This document shows, in pieces, positions 8,134 to 16,118 of a stretch of DNA of 59,797 bases. A model generated the notes under the pieces. The model did no database searches. It was not told the origin of the DNA and saw only the letters and a program-made list of their open reading frames with translations. The DNA lies in assembly GCA_947504185.1 (NCBI GenBank), contig CANNGJ010000019.1:1-59797 (forward strand), in the 5' to 3' direction. The DNA comes from an uncultured Tenacibaculum sp. (GTDB taxonomy: Bacteria > Bacteroidota > Bacteroidia > Flavobacteriales > Flavobacteriaceae). Each line of letters starts with the position of its first letter. Position 1 is the stretch's first letter. The position numbers were made by a program, and so were the translations under genes.

Positions 8134-9643
8134 TAAATGTTATTGGTAATGTATAACCAACATTAACTTTTTTGCCTTTATGTTCACCAGGGATTAATTG
8201 AGGCAATTTACTTATCATTCGTATAGCTTCTTCTTTTAATGCCGGATGCGGAGCTCTTGCATTAATATTTTTAATATTACCGTCTTTACCTATTTTAAAC
8301 TGAACATATATTCGTTTTTTACCCGCTGAAAGTCCTAAATTCTTAGTTAAATCTGAATTAAAGTTTTCTTGTACAAATTTTGTTAAACTAAGATTTAAAC
8401 ATTTTTTATCTCCATCTGCACAGCCTGGGAATGTTGGTGCTTTTTCAATAATTGCAAAAGGAACATCTTCTGTTTCTTCTTTATATTCTGACTTGATTTT
8501 TTTAACTGATGCTTTTAAATCTAAAACCAATATTTTTCTTTCTTTATTTTCAAAACCTTCAAAAATTCTAAGTACTACCTCATAATCTTTATCTTTAAAA
8601 AGATCTTTCTTTTCATTATACTCTAATAATTCAAAATTTGTTAAATCTCCTATCTGAAACTCTTTAGTGTTCGGAAGTTCATACCCCATATAAATATCCA
8701 TATAAGATTGTTTAGAATCAGATATCTTCTTTTCCATTCCTTTAACATCTGAATACATCACAGTATTCTCTTTTTGCTGTTCTGTATTATTCGTTTCCTG
8801 AGTACAAGCAGTATACAAAACCATACTTGCTAGTAACGGAATCAATAACAAATACTTTAATTGTTTAATTTCTTTCGATTTCTTTTTCGTCATCATAATA
8901 ATTCGTTTTTTGATTAATGAATGTTTATAAAATTGATTAATGAACGAAATACTCTCCACCTGAAAAATATCTGAGAGTAAATTGTTTATATAATTTTCTT
9001 TTAGAGTAGACTTACTTACTATTGCGTCAGAAATATATTCATGTACTAATGAAATGCGATTTTGATACACATATACCATTGGGTTAAACCACATAATGAT
9101 TCTTAAAAATTCAAAAAACAATAAATCGAATGTGTGTTTTTGTTGGCTATGTACTAATTCGTGCTGAATAATCTTTTCTTGTTTTTCAGCCGGAATACCC
9201 TTTCCTAAAAAAATATAGTTAAAGAATGAAAACGCTTTTGAACCTTTAGGTAACAGTACTAATTTATAAGAGTTTCTTTTCTCGCTTCCATATTTAAAAA
9301 TCAGTCGGATAATACGTTGTAGTTTCATCATAAAAACTACCAAGAACAATAAGCTCCCTAACCAAAATAATACATCTAAATAGTCTATTGACTGATACCA
9401 TACTGCTTGCTCAATAACTTTTTGAGGTGACAATACTACCTCTGGAAGTAAAATTGTATACTCTAATGGAACCGCTTTTTGAATTGTTGGTATTTTTAAT
9501 AACGGAAGCATAAATGAGATTACTGCTGTAATCAGCAAATACCATCGGTTCTTAGTAAAAAATGTTTCTTTACTTAAAAAGAAATCGTACACCGCAACAA
9601 ATAGCGCTTGAAATAAAATTACTTGAATGATATAGTTTATCAT
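8123..9643 (-). CDS. M56 family metallopeptidase (BlaR1-like) with TonB-like C-terminus
   Basis: The 506-residue protein has N-terminal membrane helices, the zinc motif HELVH at 161-165 and a further membrane segment near 265-280. The C-terminal periplasmic part (about 395-506) is a TonB_C-like domain with PTFPGC and FKIGKDGNIKN. In the BlaR1/MecR1 scheme such a protein cleaves the partner BlaI repressor on sensing a signal. The sensor penicillin-binding domain of BlaR1 is absent and replaced by the TonB-like part. It overlaps the repressor gene by 4 bp. Confidence 0.9.
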   Translation of the reverse strand: MINYIIQVILFQALFVAVYDFFLSKETFFTKNRWYLLITAVISFMLPLLKIPTIQKAVPLEYTILLPEVVLSPQKVIEQAVWYQSIDYLDVLFWLGSLLFLVVFMMKLQRIIRLIFKYGSEKRNSYKLVLLPKGSKAFSFFNYIFLGKGIPAEKQEKIIQHELVHSQQKHTFDLLFFEFLRIIMWFNPMVYVYQNRISLVHEYISDAIVSKSTLKENYINNLLSDIFQVESISFINQFYKHSLIKKRIIMMTKKKSKEIKQLKYLLLIPLLASMVLYTACTQETNNTEQQKENTVMYSDVKGMEKKISDSKQSYMDIYMGYELPNTKEFQIGDLTNFELLEYNEKKDLFKDKDYEVVLRIFEGFENKERKILVLDLKASVKKIKSEYKEETEDVPFAIIEKAPTFPGCADGDKKCLNLSLTKFVQENFNSDLTKNLGLSAGKKRIYVQFKIGKDGNIKNINARAPHPALKEEAIRMISKLPQLIPGEHKGKKVNVGYTLPITFNVE

Positions 9644-10008
9644 GATTTCTTGTTTTTATCTACTTCTTTTAAAATACTCTCTAGCTCATTGATATCCATT
9701 TTATTTTCTTTCATAAAAAAAGACACCATGCTTTTAAATGAACCTCCAAAATATCCGTTCATTAACTTATGTAAGCTTTCATTACTATAATCCGATTTTT
9801 CCACTAAAGGATGATATACATACCCTCTCCCTTTTGGTTCGTGCCCTACAAATTCTTTTGTTTCTAAAATTCTAATGATTGTTGAAACTGTATTATATGC
9901 TGGTTTTGGCTCTGGTAATTCAGCGATTACTTCTTTTACCGAAGCAACTTTTAAATCCCATAACACCTGCATTATTTGCTCTTCTGCTTTTGTTAACTGC
10001 TTACTCAT
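9640..10008 (-). CDS. BlaI/MecI/CopY family transcriptional repressor
   Basis: The 122-residue protein matches the BlaI/MecI family in length and layout: a winged helix (LTKAEEQIMQVLWDL... NTVSTIIRILE) and a C-terminal dimer and cleavage region. It heads a leftward operon with the M56 protease, DUF4350, TPR and lipoprotein genes. A 40-bp perfect palindrome overlaps its promoter, so it very probably represses its own operon. Confidence 0.93.
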   Translation of the reverse strand: MSKQLTKAEEQIMQVLWDLKVASVKEVIAELPEPKPAYNTVSTIIRILETKEFVGHEPKGRGYVYHPLVEKSDYSNESLHKLMNGYFGGSFKSMVSFFMKENKMDINELESILKEVDKNKKS

Positions 10009-10035
10009 TTATAATCAAGTTTTATTTTAACACTA

Positions 10036-10043
10036 CAAATATA
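10036..10043 (-). promoter_or_regulatory. -7 promoter box of the BlaI/M56 operon
   Basis: On the minus strand TATATTTG fits TAnnTTTG. It lies 27 bp before the repressor ATG and its upstream end runs into the operator palindrome, so a bound repressor would block RNA polymerase. Confidence 0.75.
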
Positions 10044-10079
10044 ACTAAAAAATTAGTTTAAACTAATTTTTTAGTTATA
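10040..10079. promoter_or_regulatory. double BlaI-type operator (40-bp perfect palindrome)
   Basis: The 40 bases are perfectly self-complementary. They resolve into two tandem sites, each AACTAA-N4-TTAGTT, at 10043-10058 and 10061-10076, with centres 18 bp apart. BlaI-type repressors bind dyads as dimers; two adjacent dyads over the promoter suggest cooperative binding. Confidence 0.8.
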
Positions 10080-10139
10080 AAATCATGTAACAAACTGTTC
10101 GTATTTTCGTCATACTTATGAGAAATCGTTAAAAACACC

Positions 10140-10640
10140 ATGGATATACTACTTGCCTTTCTTGGCTTCTTTTTTGTTTGCTTAGGTATAATTGGATCAT
10201 TTTTACCAATTTTACCAGGGCCTATTACTAGTTGGATTGGATTATTGCTATTACATTTAACAAAGGCAATACCACAAGACTGGACTTTTCTAGGAATTAC
10301 CTTGGCTATAGCGCTGCTAATTTTTTTCTTAGATTATTTCATTCCGGCAATGGGCACAAAACGTTTTGGAGGCACTAAGTATGGTGTATATGGAACAACC
10401 ATTGGGTTAATTATAGGTTTATTCTCCCCTATTCCATTTGGTATATTAATAGGAGCTTTTTGTGGGGCTTTAGTAGGTGAATTAATTTACGACAGTAATG
10501 ACACTAGTAGAGCTATAAAAGCTTCTTTCGGTGCATTTTTAGGCTTCCTCGCTTCGGTTACAATTAAATTCTCGATTTCATCAGTATATTTTGTGTTATT
10601 TATAATAACACTCTGGGAATATAAAGAAGTTTTATTCTAG
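10140..10640 (+). CDS. DUF456 family membrane protein
   Basis: The 166-residue, very hydrophobic protein has five or six membrane segments and the glycine-rich pattern GTKRFGGTKYGVYGTTIGLIIG of DUF456. Its function is unknown in all species. It stands alone between the divergent repressor operon and the small-RNA region. An imperfect -7 box (TATTTTCG) lies about 30 bp upstream. Confidence 0.88.
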   Translation: MDILLAFLGFFFVCLGIIGSFLPILPGPITSWIGLLLLHLTKAIPQDWTFLGITLAIALLIFFLDYFIPAMGTKRFGGTKYGVYGTTIGLIIGLFSPIPFGILIGAFCGALVGELIYDSNDTSRAIKASFGAFLGFLASVTIKFSISSVYFVLFIITLWEYKEVLF

Positions 10641-10651
10641 TAGAGTTTAGT

Positions 10652-10760
10652 GCAAAAAAAAAGCAACCCATTTCAGGGAAGCTTTCCATTGGTTAACAAA
10701 ACCATGACACTATTTAAAGTGTCTAACAACACAACTAAATGCTACTTTATAAAAAAGCAG
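10652..10760 (-). ncRNA. candidate structured small RNA upstream of lysS
   Basis: A leftward unit of about 108 nt is framed by a canonical promoter (10765-10772) and an intrinsic terminator (10653-10685). Between them the transcript folds into consecutive hairpins: 10741-10761 (8 bp, one G-U), 10706-10723 (GACACT/AGTGTC, 6-bp arms) and 10691-10703 (GGTT/AACC), then the terminator. No credible ORF exists on this strand. It does not contain the SRP-RNA loop sequences, nor the size of 6S RNA. I do not recognise the family. Confidence 0.5.
10653..10685 (-). terminator. intrinsic terminator of the candidate small RNA
   Basis: Leftward: AAGC, internal loop, CCC-tgaaat-GGG, then GCTT followed by a run of nine T. 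No protein gene on the minus strand ends here, so the terminator points to a non-coding unit. It could also serve weakly for DUF456 in the other direction. Confidence 0.6.
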
Positions 10761-10764
10761 CCTG

Positions 10765-10772
10765 CAAATATA
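10765..10772 (-). promoter_or_regulatory. promoter of the candidate small RNA
   Basis: Minus-strand TATATTTG preceded, 19 bases upstream, by TTG. This matches the full Bacteroidetes -33/-7 arrangement and is the same -7 sequence used by the two tRNA-Glu genes in this window. Confidence 0.65.
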
Positions 10773-10859
10773 CGACCTTTTTTAAAACTCACAAGTTTTT
10801 TCTTTTATTTTACAAAAAATGCGAATTTGTTATTCATTGTTTAATTCTTCAATTGATTG

Positions 10860-10867
10860 TATCTTTG
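10860..10867 (+). promoter_or_regulatory. -7 promoter box of lysS
   Basis: TATCTTTG fits TAnnTTTG, about 31 bp before the lysS ATG. Confidence 0.7.
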
Positions 10868-10898
10868 CGTCTTCATTAAAAATTATAAAAAATAACCC

Positions 10899-12596
10899 AT
10901 GCAATTATCAGAACAAGAAGTTGTACGTAGAGAAAAGTTAGGGAGATTACGCGAGTTAAACATTAACCCGTACCCTGCTGATTTATTTCCATTAAATTCT
11001 AATTCGAAAGAAATTAAACAGGAGTTTGAAGAAGGAAAAAAGGTGGTGATTGCTGGTAGATTAATGAGTCGTCGTATTCAAGGAAAAGCTTCCTTTGCTG
11101 AATTACAAGACAGCGAAGGACGCATACAAGTATACTTTAACAGAGATGAAATTTGTACTGGAGAAGACAAAACTTTATACAACGAAGTATATAAGAAATT
11201 ATTAGACATAGGAGATTTCATTGGAATTGAAGGTGAATTATTCACAACTCAAGTAGGTGAAAAAACTGTAATGGTTAAAGGTTTTAAATTACTAAGTAAA
11301 TCTTTAAAACCATTACCTATACCAAAAGTTGATGCAGAAGGAAATACTTTCGATGGGTTTACAGATCCTGAGATGCGTTACCGTCAGCGTTATGCTGATT
11401 TAGTGGTTAATCCACACGTAAAAGAGGTATTTATAAAGCGTACAAAATTATTCAACGCCATGCGTTCGTTTTTTAATGACGCTGGTTATTTTGAAGTTGA
11501 AACACCAATTTTACAACCTATCGCAGGTGGTGCAGCTGCAAGACCTTTTATTACGCATCACAATGCTTTAGATATTCCGTTATACATGCGTATTGCAAAC
11601 GAATTATACTTAAAGCGTTTAATTGTTGGTGGTTTTGATGGTGTATACGAATTTTCTAAAAACTTCCGTAACGAAGGAATGGATAGAACGCACAATCCAG
11701 AATTTACAGCAATGGAAATTTATGTAGCTTATAAAGACTACAACTGGATGATGGATTTCACGGAAAAATTATTAGAGCATTGTGCTATTGCCGTTAATGG
11801 AACTACCGAAGCTACTTTTGGAGAGCATAAAGTAGATTTCAAAGCACCGTATGCTCGTGTAACGATGGCAGATTCTATTAAGCACTTTACAGGTTTTGAT
11901 ATTAATGGCAAGTCTGAAGAAGAATTATTTGAAGCTGCTAAAGGAATGGGTATCGAAGTAGATGCTACAATGGGTAAAGGAAAATTAATTGATGAAATGT
12001 TTGGTGAGAAATGTGAAGGCAATTACATTCAACCAACTTTTATTACTGATTATCCTAAAGAAATGTCTCCTTTATGTAAAGAGCACAGAGATAATCCTGA
12101 ATTAACTGAGCGTTTCGAATTAATGGTTTGTGGTAAAGAAATTGCGAATGCATATTCTGAATTAAACGACCCTATTGATCAACGTGAGCGTTTCGAAGCA
12201 CAATTAGAATTAGCAAAACGTGGTGATGATGAAGCTAGCGAATTTATAGATCAAGATTTCTTGCGTGCTTTAGAGTATGGTATGCCTCCTACATCTGGTT
12301 TAGGTATTGGTATGGATCGTTTAATCATGTATTTAACTAACAATCCGTCTATTCAAGAAGTACTATTCTTCCCTCAAATGAGACCTGAGAAAAAAGCTCC
12401 TTCAATAAAATTAAATGATGAAGAGAAAGCTGTACTAGCTTTGTTAGAAAAAGCAGAAAAAATTAGTTTAGGTGATTTAAAAACTCAAAGTGGATTATCT
12501 AATAAAAAATGGGATAAAACCATTAAAGGATTAACTAAAAACAAATTAGCAAAAGTTGAAAAAACTGATTCCGGTTTATTTGTTGAAATAGTTTAA
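10899..12596 (+). CDS. lysS: lysyl-tRNA synthetase, class II
   Basis: This 565-residue enzyme charges tRNA-Lys. It has the N-terminal OB-fold anticodon domain (about 55-145) and a class II catalytic core with motif 2 around FRNEGMDRTHNPEFT and motif 3 GLGIGMDRLIMYLT. Beyond about residue 500 is a C-terminal extension of some 65 residues that looks like a winged-helix domain (LGDLKTQSGLSNKKW). Such an extension is usual in Bacteroidetes LysRS but absent from the E. coli enzyme. Confidence 0.97.
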   Translation: MQLSEQEVVRREKLGRLRELNINPYPADLFPLNSNSKEIKQEFEEGKKVVIAGRLMSRRIQGKASFAELQDSEGRIQVYFNRDEICTGEDKTLYNEVYKKLLDIGDFIGIEGELFTTQVGEKTVMVKGFKLLSKSLKPLPIPKVDAEGNTFDGFTDPEMRYRQRYADLVVNPHVKEVFIKRTKLFNAMRSFFNDAGYFEVETPILQPIAGGAAARPFITHHNALDIPLYMRIANELYLKRLIVGGFDGVYEFSKNFRNEGMDRTHNPEFTAMEIYVAYKDYNWMMDFTEKLLEHCAIAVNGTTEATFGEHKVDFKAPYARVTMADSIKHFTGFDINGKSEEELFEAAKGMGIEVDATMGKGKLIDEMFGEKCEGNYIQPTFITDYPKEMSPLCKEHRDNPELTERFELMVCGKEIANAYSELNDPIDQRERFEAQLELAKRGDDEASEFIDQDFLRALEYGMPPTSGLGIGMDRLIMYLTNNPSIQEVLFFPQMRPEKKAPSIKLNDEEKAVLALLEKAEKISLGDLKTQSGLSNKKWDKTIKGLTKNKLAKVEKTDSGLFVEIV

Positions 12597-12607
12597 TTTA
12601 AGTTACA

Positions 12608-13342
12608 ATGAAAAAAAGAATACTATTAATAATTTTTCTTGTTTTTTTATCAAAAACATATTCTCAAAACAGTAAAATTACTTTTCAACTATCAGCGGGA
12701 ACAACCTTATCTTTACCAAAAACGAGTAACCTTATAGAAGACACACATATTGATGGTGCTCCTATAATAAAATCATCTATAAATATTGGAGGCTATATTT
12801 TGCCTAGTATAAATTACATGCTTAACAATAAAAGTTCATTAGACTTTGGTATTGGATTTTACTTAGATAGGTTTTCTATTGAAGAAAAAATAGGATTTAC
12901 TACAAAGGATGGGACTAGAAATATCAGTCAAATTCAAACCCCTTTCAACTACAACTTCCATTTCGGAAAAGAAAAAGCATACAAATTTGGTGTTGGTGGA
13001 TTCGTTAACTTTATTTTAAACGCTAATGAAAAAGGCATAGGTACAATAAATACTTCTTTAGGAAACATAGTTTCTCCAGATGATTATATTACAACTAATC
13101 AAACAATAAATTATAATGAAAGTATAAGTCACATATTTAATACTGTTAGTTTTGGAGCTTTTATTCAACTAAAGAAAACTATTTCTTTTTCTTCCAATAA
13201 AAAAGGGTTTATTCTTTTAAAAATAAATCAACATATTAATACTGTTAAAAGTATTAAACCTAGTAATTATGACGCATTCAATAGCAAAAACGAAAACAAC
13301 CCTACAACAATTAACTTAGGGGTTGGAATAAATTTGTTTTAA
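12608..13342 (+). CDS. outer-membrane beta-barrel-like protein, unknown
   Basis: The 244-residue protein starts with a clear signal peptide (MKKRILLIIFLVFL..., cut near residue 20). It continues with alternating hydrophobic/polar strands rich in Gly, Asn and aromatic residues and ends in the phenylalanine typical of outer-membrane barrels (VGINLF). It follows lysS by 11 bp and may be read from the same promoter; a terminator follows. No specific family recognised. Confidence 0.65.
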   Translation: MKKRILLIIFLVFLSKTYSQNSKITFQLSAGTTLSLPKTSNLIEDTHIDGAPIIKSSINIGGYILPSINYMLNNKSSLDFGIGFYLDRFSIEEKIGFTTKDGTRNISQIQTPFNYNFHFGKEKAYKFGVGGFVNFILNANEKGIGTINTSLGNIVSPDDYITTNQTINYNESISHIFNTVSFGAFIQLKKTISFSSNKKGFILLKINQHINTVKSIKPSNYDAFNSKNENNPTTINLGVGINLF

Positions 13343-13401
13343 CAGTCTAGTAGAAGAACTAACAAAGACTATGATTTCGTTTCTTACTCATTAATATCAA
13401 C

Positions 13402-13437
13402 AAAAAGGCTGTTTCAATAGACAGCCTTTTTGTTTGT
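13402..13437 (+). terminator. intrinsic terminator after the lysS unit
   Basis: An 11-bp arm AAAAAGGCTGT pairs with ACAGCCTTTTT around an 8-base loop, followed by GTTTG. It ends the lysS/beta-barrel transcript before comEC. Confidence 0.8.
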
Positions 13438-13477
13438 ATAAGTTTAAAACATTATTTTTTCATAACTTTAAAGAGCT

Positions 13478-15496
13478 ATGAGAAAATTGTTAGAATATCC
13501 ACTTTCCTATTTTTTGATTTTTCTTATAATTGGAATCATATTTCAATTCTACACATCTATTTGGAATTACAGTATTAACTTTTTGTTTTTACTTTTTGGA
13601 ACTCTTATCACAATACTTTTCTTTTATGATAAAGCTAAAAGAACTTTTACTTTAATTAGCTACTTCTTATTTTTCTTCTTGGGAGTTTCTGTCACTTATT
13701 TTAACAACCCTAAAAATAAACCTGACTATTATGAGAAATTTACCAATGAAAACTCAATCGCTGTTTTAACAATCCAAAAAGTTTTAAAACCTGGTAATTA
13801 TTACAATAAGTACGTTGCTAATGTTACACAAGTAGGTACAGAAAAAACTACAGGAAAAGTTCTATTGAACATTCAAAAAGATAGCGTACACAACTCTTTA
13901 CAAATAGGCAATCAACTATTTTTAAAACCAGAGTTTAAGGAATTAATTCCCCCTTTAAATCCATATCAATTTAGTTATAAAGATTACTTAGCAAAACAGC
14001 ACATTTATCATCAAATATTCACAAGCAAAAATCAATATAAAAAACTAAACAATAGTAGTTTCTCTTTAGTCGGAATGTCTGCAGCGGTTAGAAGCAAAGT
14101 TCAAACTTCTTTAAGAAAGTATCATTTTTCTAAAAATGAATACGCAGTTATTAATGCTTTATTATTGGGGCAACGTCAAGAAATATCCAAAGAACTTTTA
14201 CAAGATTATACCAATGCTGGGGCCATCCATATTTTAGCAATTTCAGGACTTCATATAGGTATTATACTACTAATCTTATCGTTTCTATTTAAACCTATAG
14301 AACAGTTTAAAAATGGACGATTGATAAAAAGTATCTTAATCATATTACTGCTTTGGATCTTTGCTTTTATTGCCGGTTTATCCGCATCAGTTGTAAGAGC
14401 TGTAACCATGTTTACTTTTGTAGCAATTGGAGGTTCTTTTAAAAAGAAAAAGATAATTGAGCATTCATTAATTAGCTCCATGTTTTTACTTTTATTGATA
14501 AAACCTCTTTTCTTATTTGATGTAGGTTTTCAATTAAGTTATTTAGCTGTATTTGGAATTATTTGGGTACAACCACTACTGTACAAACTATGGAAACCGA
14601 ACATCTGGTTGTTAGATAAGTTCTGGGGATTATTCACTGTATCTATTGCTGCACAAGTAGGAATATTACCAATCAGTTTATATTATTTCCATCAATTTCC
14701 AGCGTTATTTATTTTATCTAACCTAATTATTATTCCTTTTTTAGGAAGTATTTTAATTGGTGGGATTCTTATCATAATCTTATCCGCTTTAAATATACTA
14801 CCACAATTTATTGCTGACTTATATGGCTGGATAATCTCTTTGATGAATAAAATTGTGATTTGGGTTTCGAGCAAAGAAGAATTTCTTTTTAAAGAAATTT
14901 CTATGTCTTTTAATGAAATGATGGTTTGGTATGTTTTTATTTTTTTTGGATGTCAATTTTTAATCCACAGAAATATTAAACAACTCAGGTATTTTTTAAT
15001 TTCCATAATCTTAGTGCAATCAGTTTATATTTTTGAAGCATATCAAAGAAACGATAAAGAAGAATTAATCGTTTTTCATAAAAGCAGGAAAAATTTAATT
15101 GGAATCAGGAATTCTAATAAACTAAAGATATATCACAATCTTGATTCAAACAAGGTAAAAACAGAAAAATCAATTATTACATATCGTGTAAATGAAAATA
15201 TCAAGAGTAAATTCTCTAACAAAAAACCAACGCTTTTAAAATTTAAGTCTGATACTATTTTAATAATAGACAGTTTAGGTATTTACCAATTTAAAAACAT
15301 TAAAAATCCGATAGTACTTTTACAAAACAGTCCGAAAATAAATTTAAATCGATTAATTAAAAAACTAGCACCTAAACAAATCGTTGCAGATGGCAGCAAT
15401 TACAAAAGCTATATTAATAAATGGAAAGCAACTTGTAAAAAAAGAAAAACTCCGTTTTATCACACTGGACAAAACGGAGCTTATACTATTAATTAA
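13478..15496 (+). CDS. comEC: ComEC/Rec2 family DNA-uptake channel protein
   Basis: The 672-residue protein has an N-terminal DUF4131-type region with two or three helices. The central Competence domain has ALLLGQRQEISKE and AGAIHILAISGLHIGI, then eight or more membrane helices. In naturally competent bacteria ComEC passes single-stranded DNA through the inner membrane. The C-terminal part (about 520-672) is short and lacks the HxHxDH motif of the metallo-beta-lactamase domain found in ComEC of Bacillus. Confidence 0.9.
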   Translation: MRKLLEYPLSYFLIFLIIGIIFQFYTSIWNYSINFLFLLFGTLITILFFYDKAKRTFTLISYFLFFFLGVSVTYFNNPKNKPDYYEKFTNENSIAVLTIQKVLKPGNYYNKYVANVTQVGTEKTTGKVLLNIQKDSVHNSLQIGNQLFLKPEFKELIPPLNPYQFSYKDYLAKQHIYHQIFTSKNQYKKLNNSSFSLVGMSAAVRSKVQTSLRKYHFSKNEYAVINALLLGQRQEISKELLQDYTNAGAIHILAISGLHIGIILLILSFLFKPIEQFKNGRLIKSILIILLLWIFAFIAGLSASVVRAVTMFTFVAIGGSFKKKKIIEHSLISSMFLLLLIKPLFLFDVGFQLSYLAVFGIIWVQPLLYKLWKPNIWLLDKFWGLFTVSIAAQVGILPISLYYFHQFPALFILSNLIIIPFLGSILIGGILIIILSALNILPQFIADLYGWIISLMNKIVIWVSSKEEFLFKEISMSFNEMMVWYVFIFFGCQFLIHRNIKQLRYFLISIILVQSVYIFEAYQRNDKEELIVFHKSRKNLIGIRNSNKLKIYHNLDSNKVKTEKSIITYRVNENIKSKFSNKKPTLLKFKSDTILIIDSLGIYQFKNIKNPIVLLQNSPKINLNRLIKKLAPKQIVADGSNYKSYINKWKATCKKRKTPFYHTGQNGAYTIN

Positions 15497-15502
15497 AACT
15501 CG

Positions 15503-16021
15503 TTAATTTACACTTTTAAAATTCTTTTCAAAATCTACCCAGCTTGAGTTTTTATAATTATCGTTATTAAAAAATGCTAAGATTTTTTCGAAGCGTTTTT
15601 CTGTTAAATACCCAGGAACAGTTTGAATCAGCTGTTCTTCAGGGTTAAAAAAAGCTGTTGAAGGATAACTCATTTTACCTTTCATAATAGCTGCTGCTAA
15701 CTCATGGTACTTACTTCTACCCTCTTTTACAAACTTATATGTTTTTCCTTTAAACTGAATATCCTCTTTACCTTCTCCATCCATCTTTACAGCATAGTAA
15801 TTATCATTAATATACTTAACAATAACATCGCTCTTATAAGTGGTTTTATCCATTTTTTTACACCAACCACACCAATCGGTATATAAATCAACTAAAATAG
15901 GTTTAGGATTCTCTTTATTCTTTTCTATTGCTTCTTCAAAAGTTAACCAATTAACTTCTTCTTGTGCATTTACTCCAACTGAAATAATTGCTAAAACGGC
16001 TACTAATATTAATTTCTTCAT
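15503..16021 (-). CDS. secreted thioredoxin-like protein (CGWC)
   Basis: The 172-residue product has a signal peptide (to about residue 20) and a thioredoxin fold with the active site C51-G-W-C54 inside LYTDWCGWCKKMD. It matches the DUF255/DsbD-C-type thioredoxins of Bacteroidetes that act in periplasmic thiol exchange. It converges with comEC, leaving six bases. Its own promoter (16047-16054) lies between it and the terminator of the POT gene. Confidence 0.88.
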   Translation of the reverse strand: MKKLILVAVLAIISVGVNAQEEVNWLTFEEAIEKNKENPKPILVDLYTDWCGWCKKMDKTTYKSDVIVKYINDNYYAVKMDGEGKEDIQFKGKTYKFVKEGRSKYHELAAAIMKGKMSYPSTAFFNPEEQLIQTVPGYLTEKRFEKILAFFNNDNYKNSSWVDFEKNFKSVN

Positions 16022-16046
16022 GTCTCTTAGGTCTCAATAAGTATTC

Positions 16047-16054
16047 CAAATTTA
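16047..16054 (-). promoter_or_regulatory. -7 promoter box of the thioredoxin-like gene
   Basis: Minus-strand TAAATTTG fits TAnnTTTG, 26 bp before the ATG and directly after the T-run of the upstream terminator. Confidence 0.65.
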
Positions 16055-16090
16055 CAAAAAAACCTGTCAATTATTAATAATCGACAGGTT
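16052..16090 (-). terminator. intrinsic terminator of the peptide-use operon
   Basis: Arms AACCTGTC (16061-16068) and GACAGGTT (16083-16090), with further A/T pairing inside, form a long hairpin. Leftward it is followed by a run of T. It ends the second POT gene. Confidence 0.8.
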
Positions 16091-16118
16091 GTTAAGTTAT
16101 TTTAACTTTTAATTAGGG

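Noticed and set aside
9640..10008. Beta-lactam resistance locus
   Set aside because: BlaI/M56 pairs in Bacteroidetes are commonly unrelated to beta-lactamases; no beta-lactamase and no penicillin-sensor domain are present in the operon.
10652..10760. SRP RNA or 6S RNA
   Set aside because: The conserved SRP apical-loop sequences are missing, and the length and multiple short hairpins do not fit 6S RNA.
10650..10844. 64-codon open frame on the plus strand before lysS
   Set aside because: It begins with a non-ATG codon, shows no protein-like pattern and runs through the hairpins and promoter of the minus-strand small-RNA candidate.
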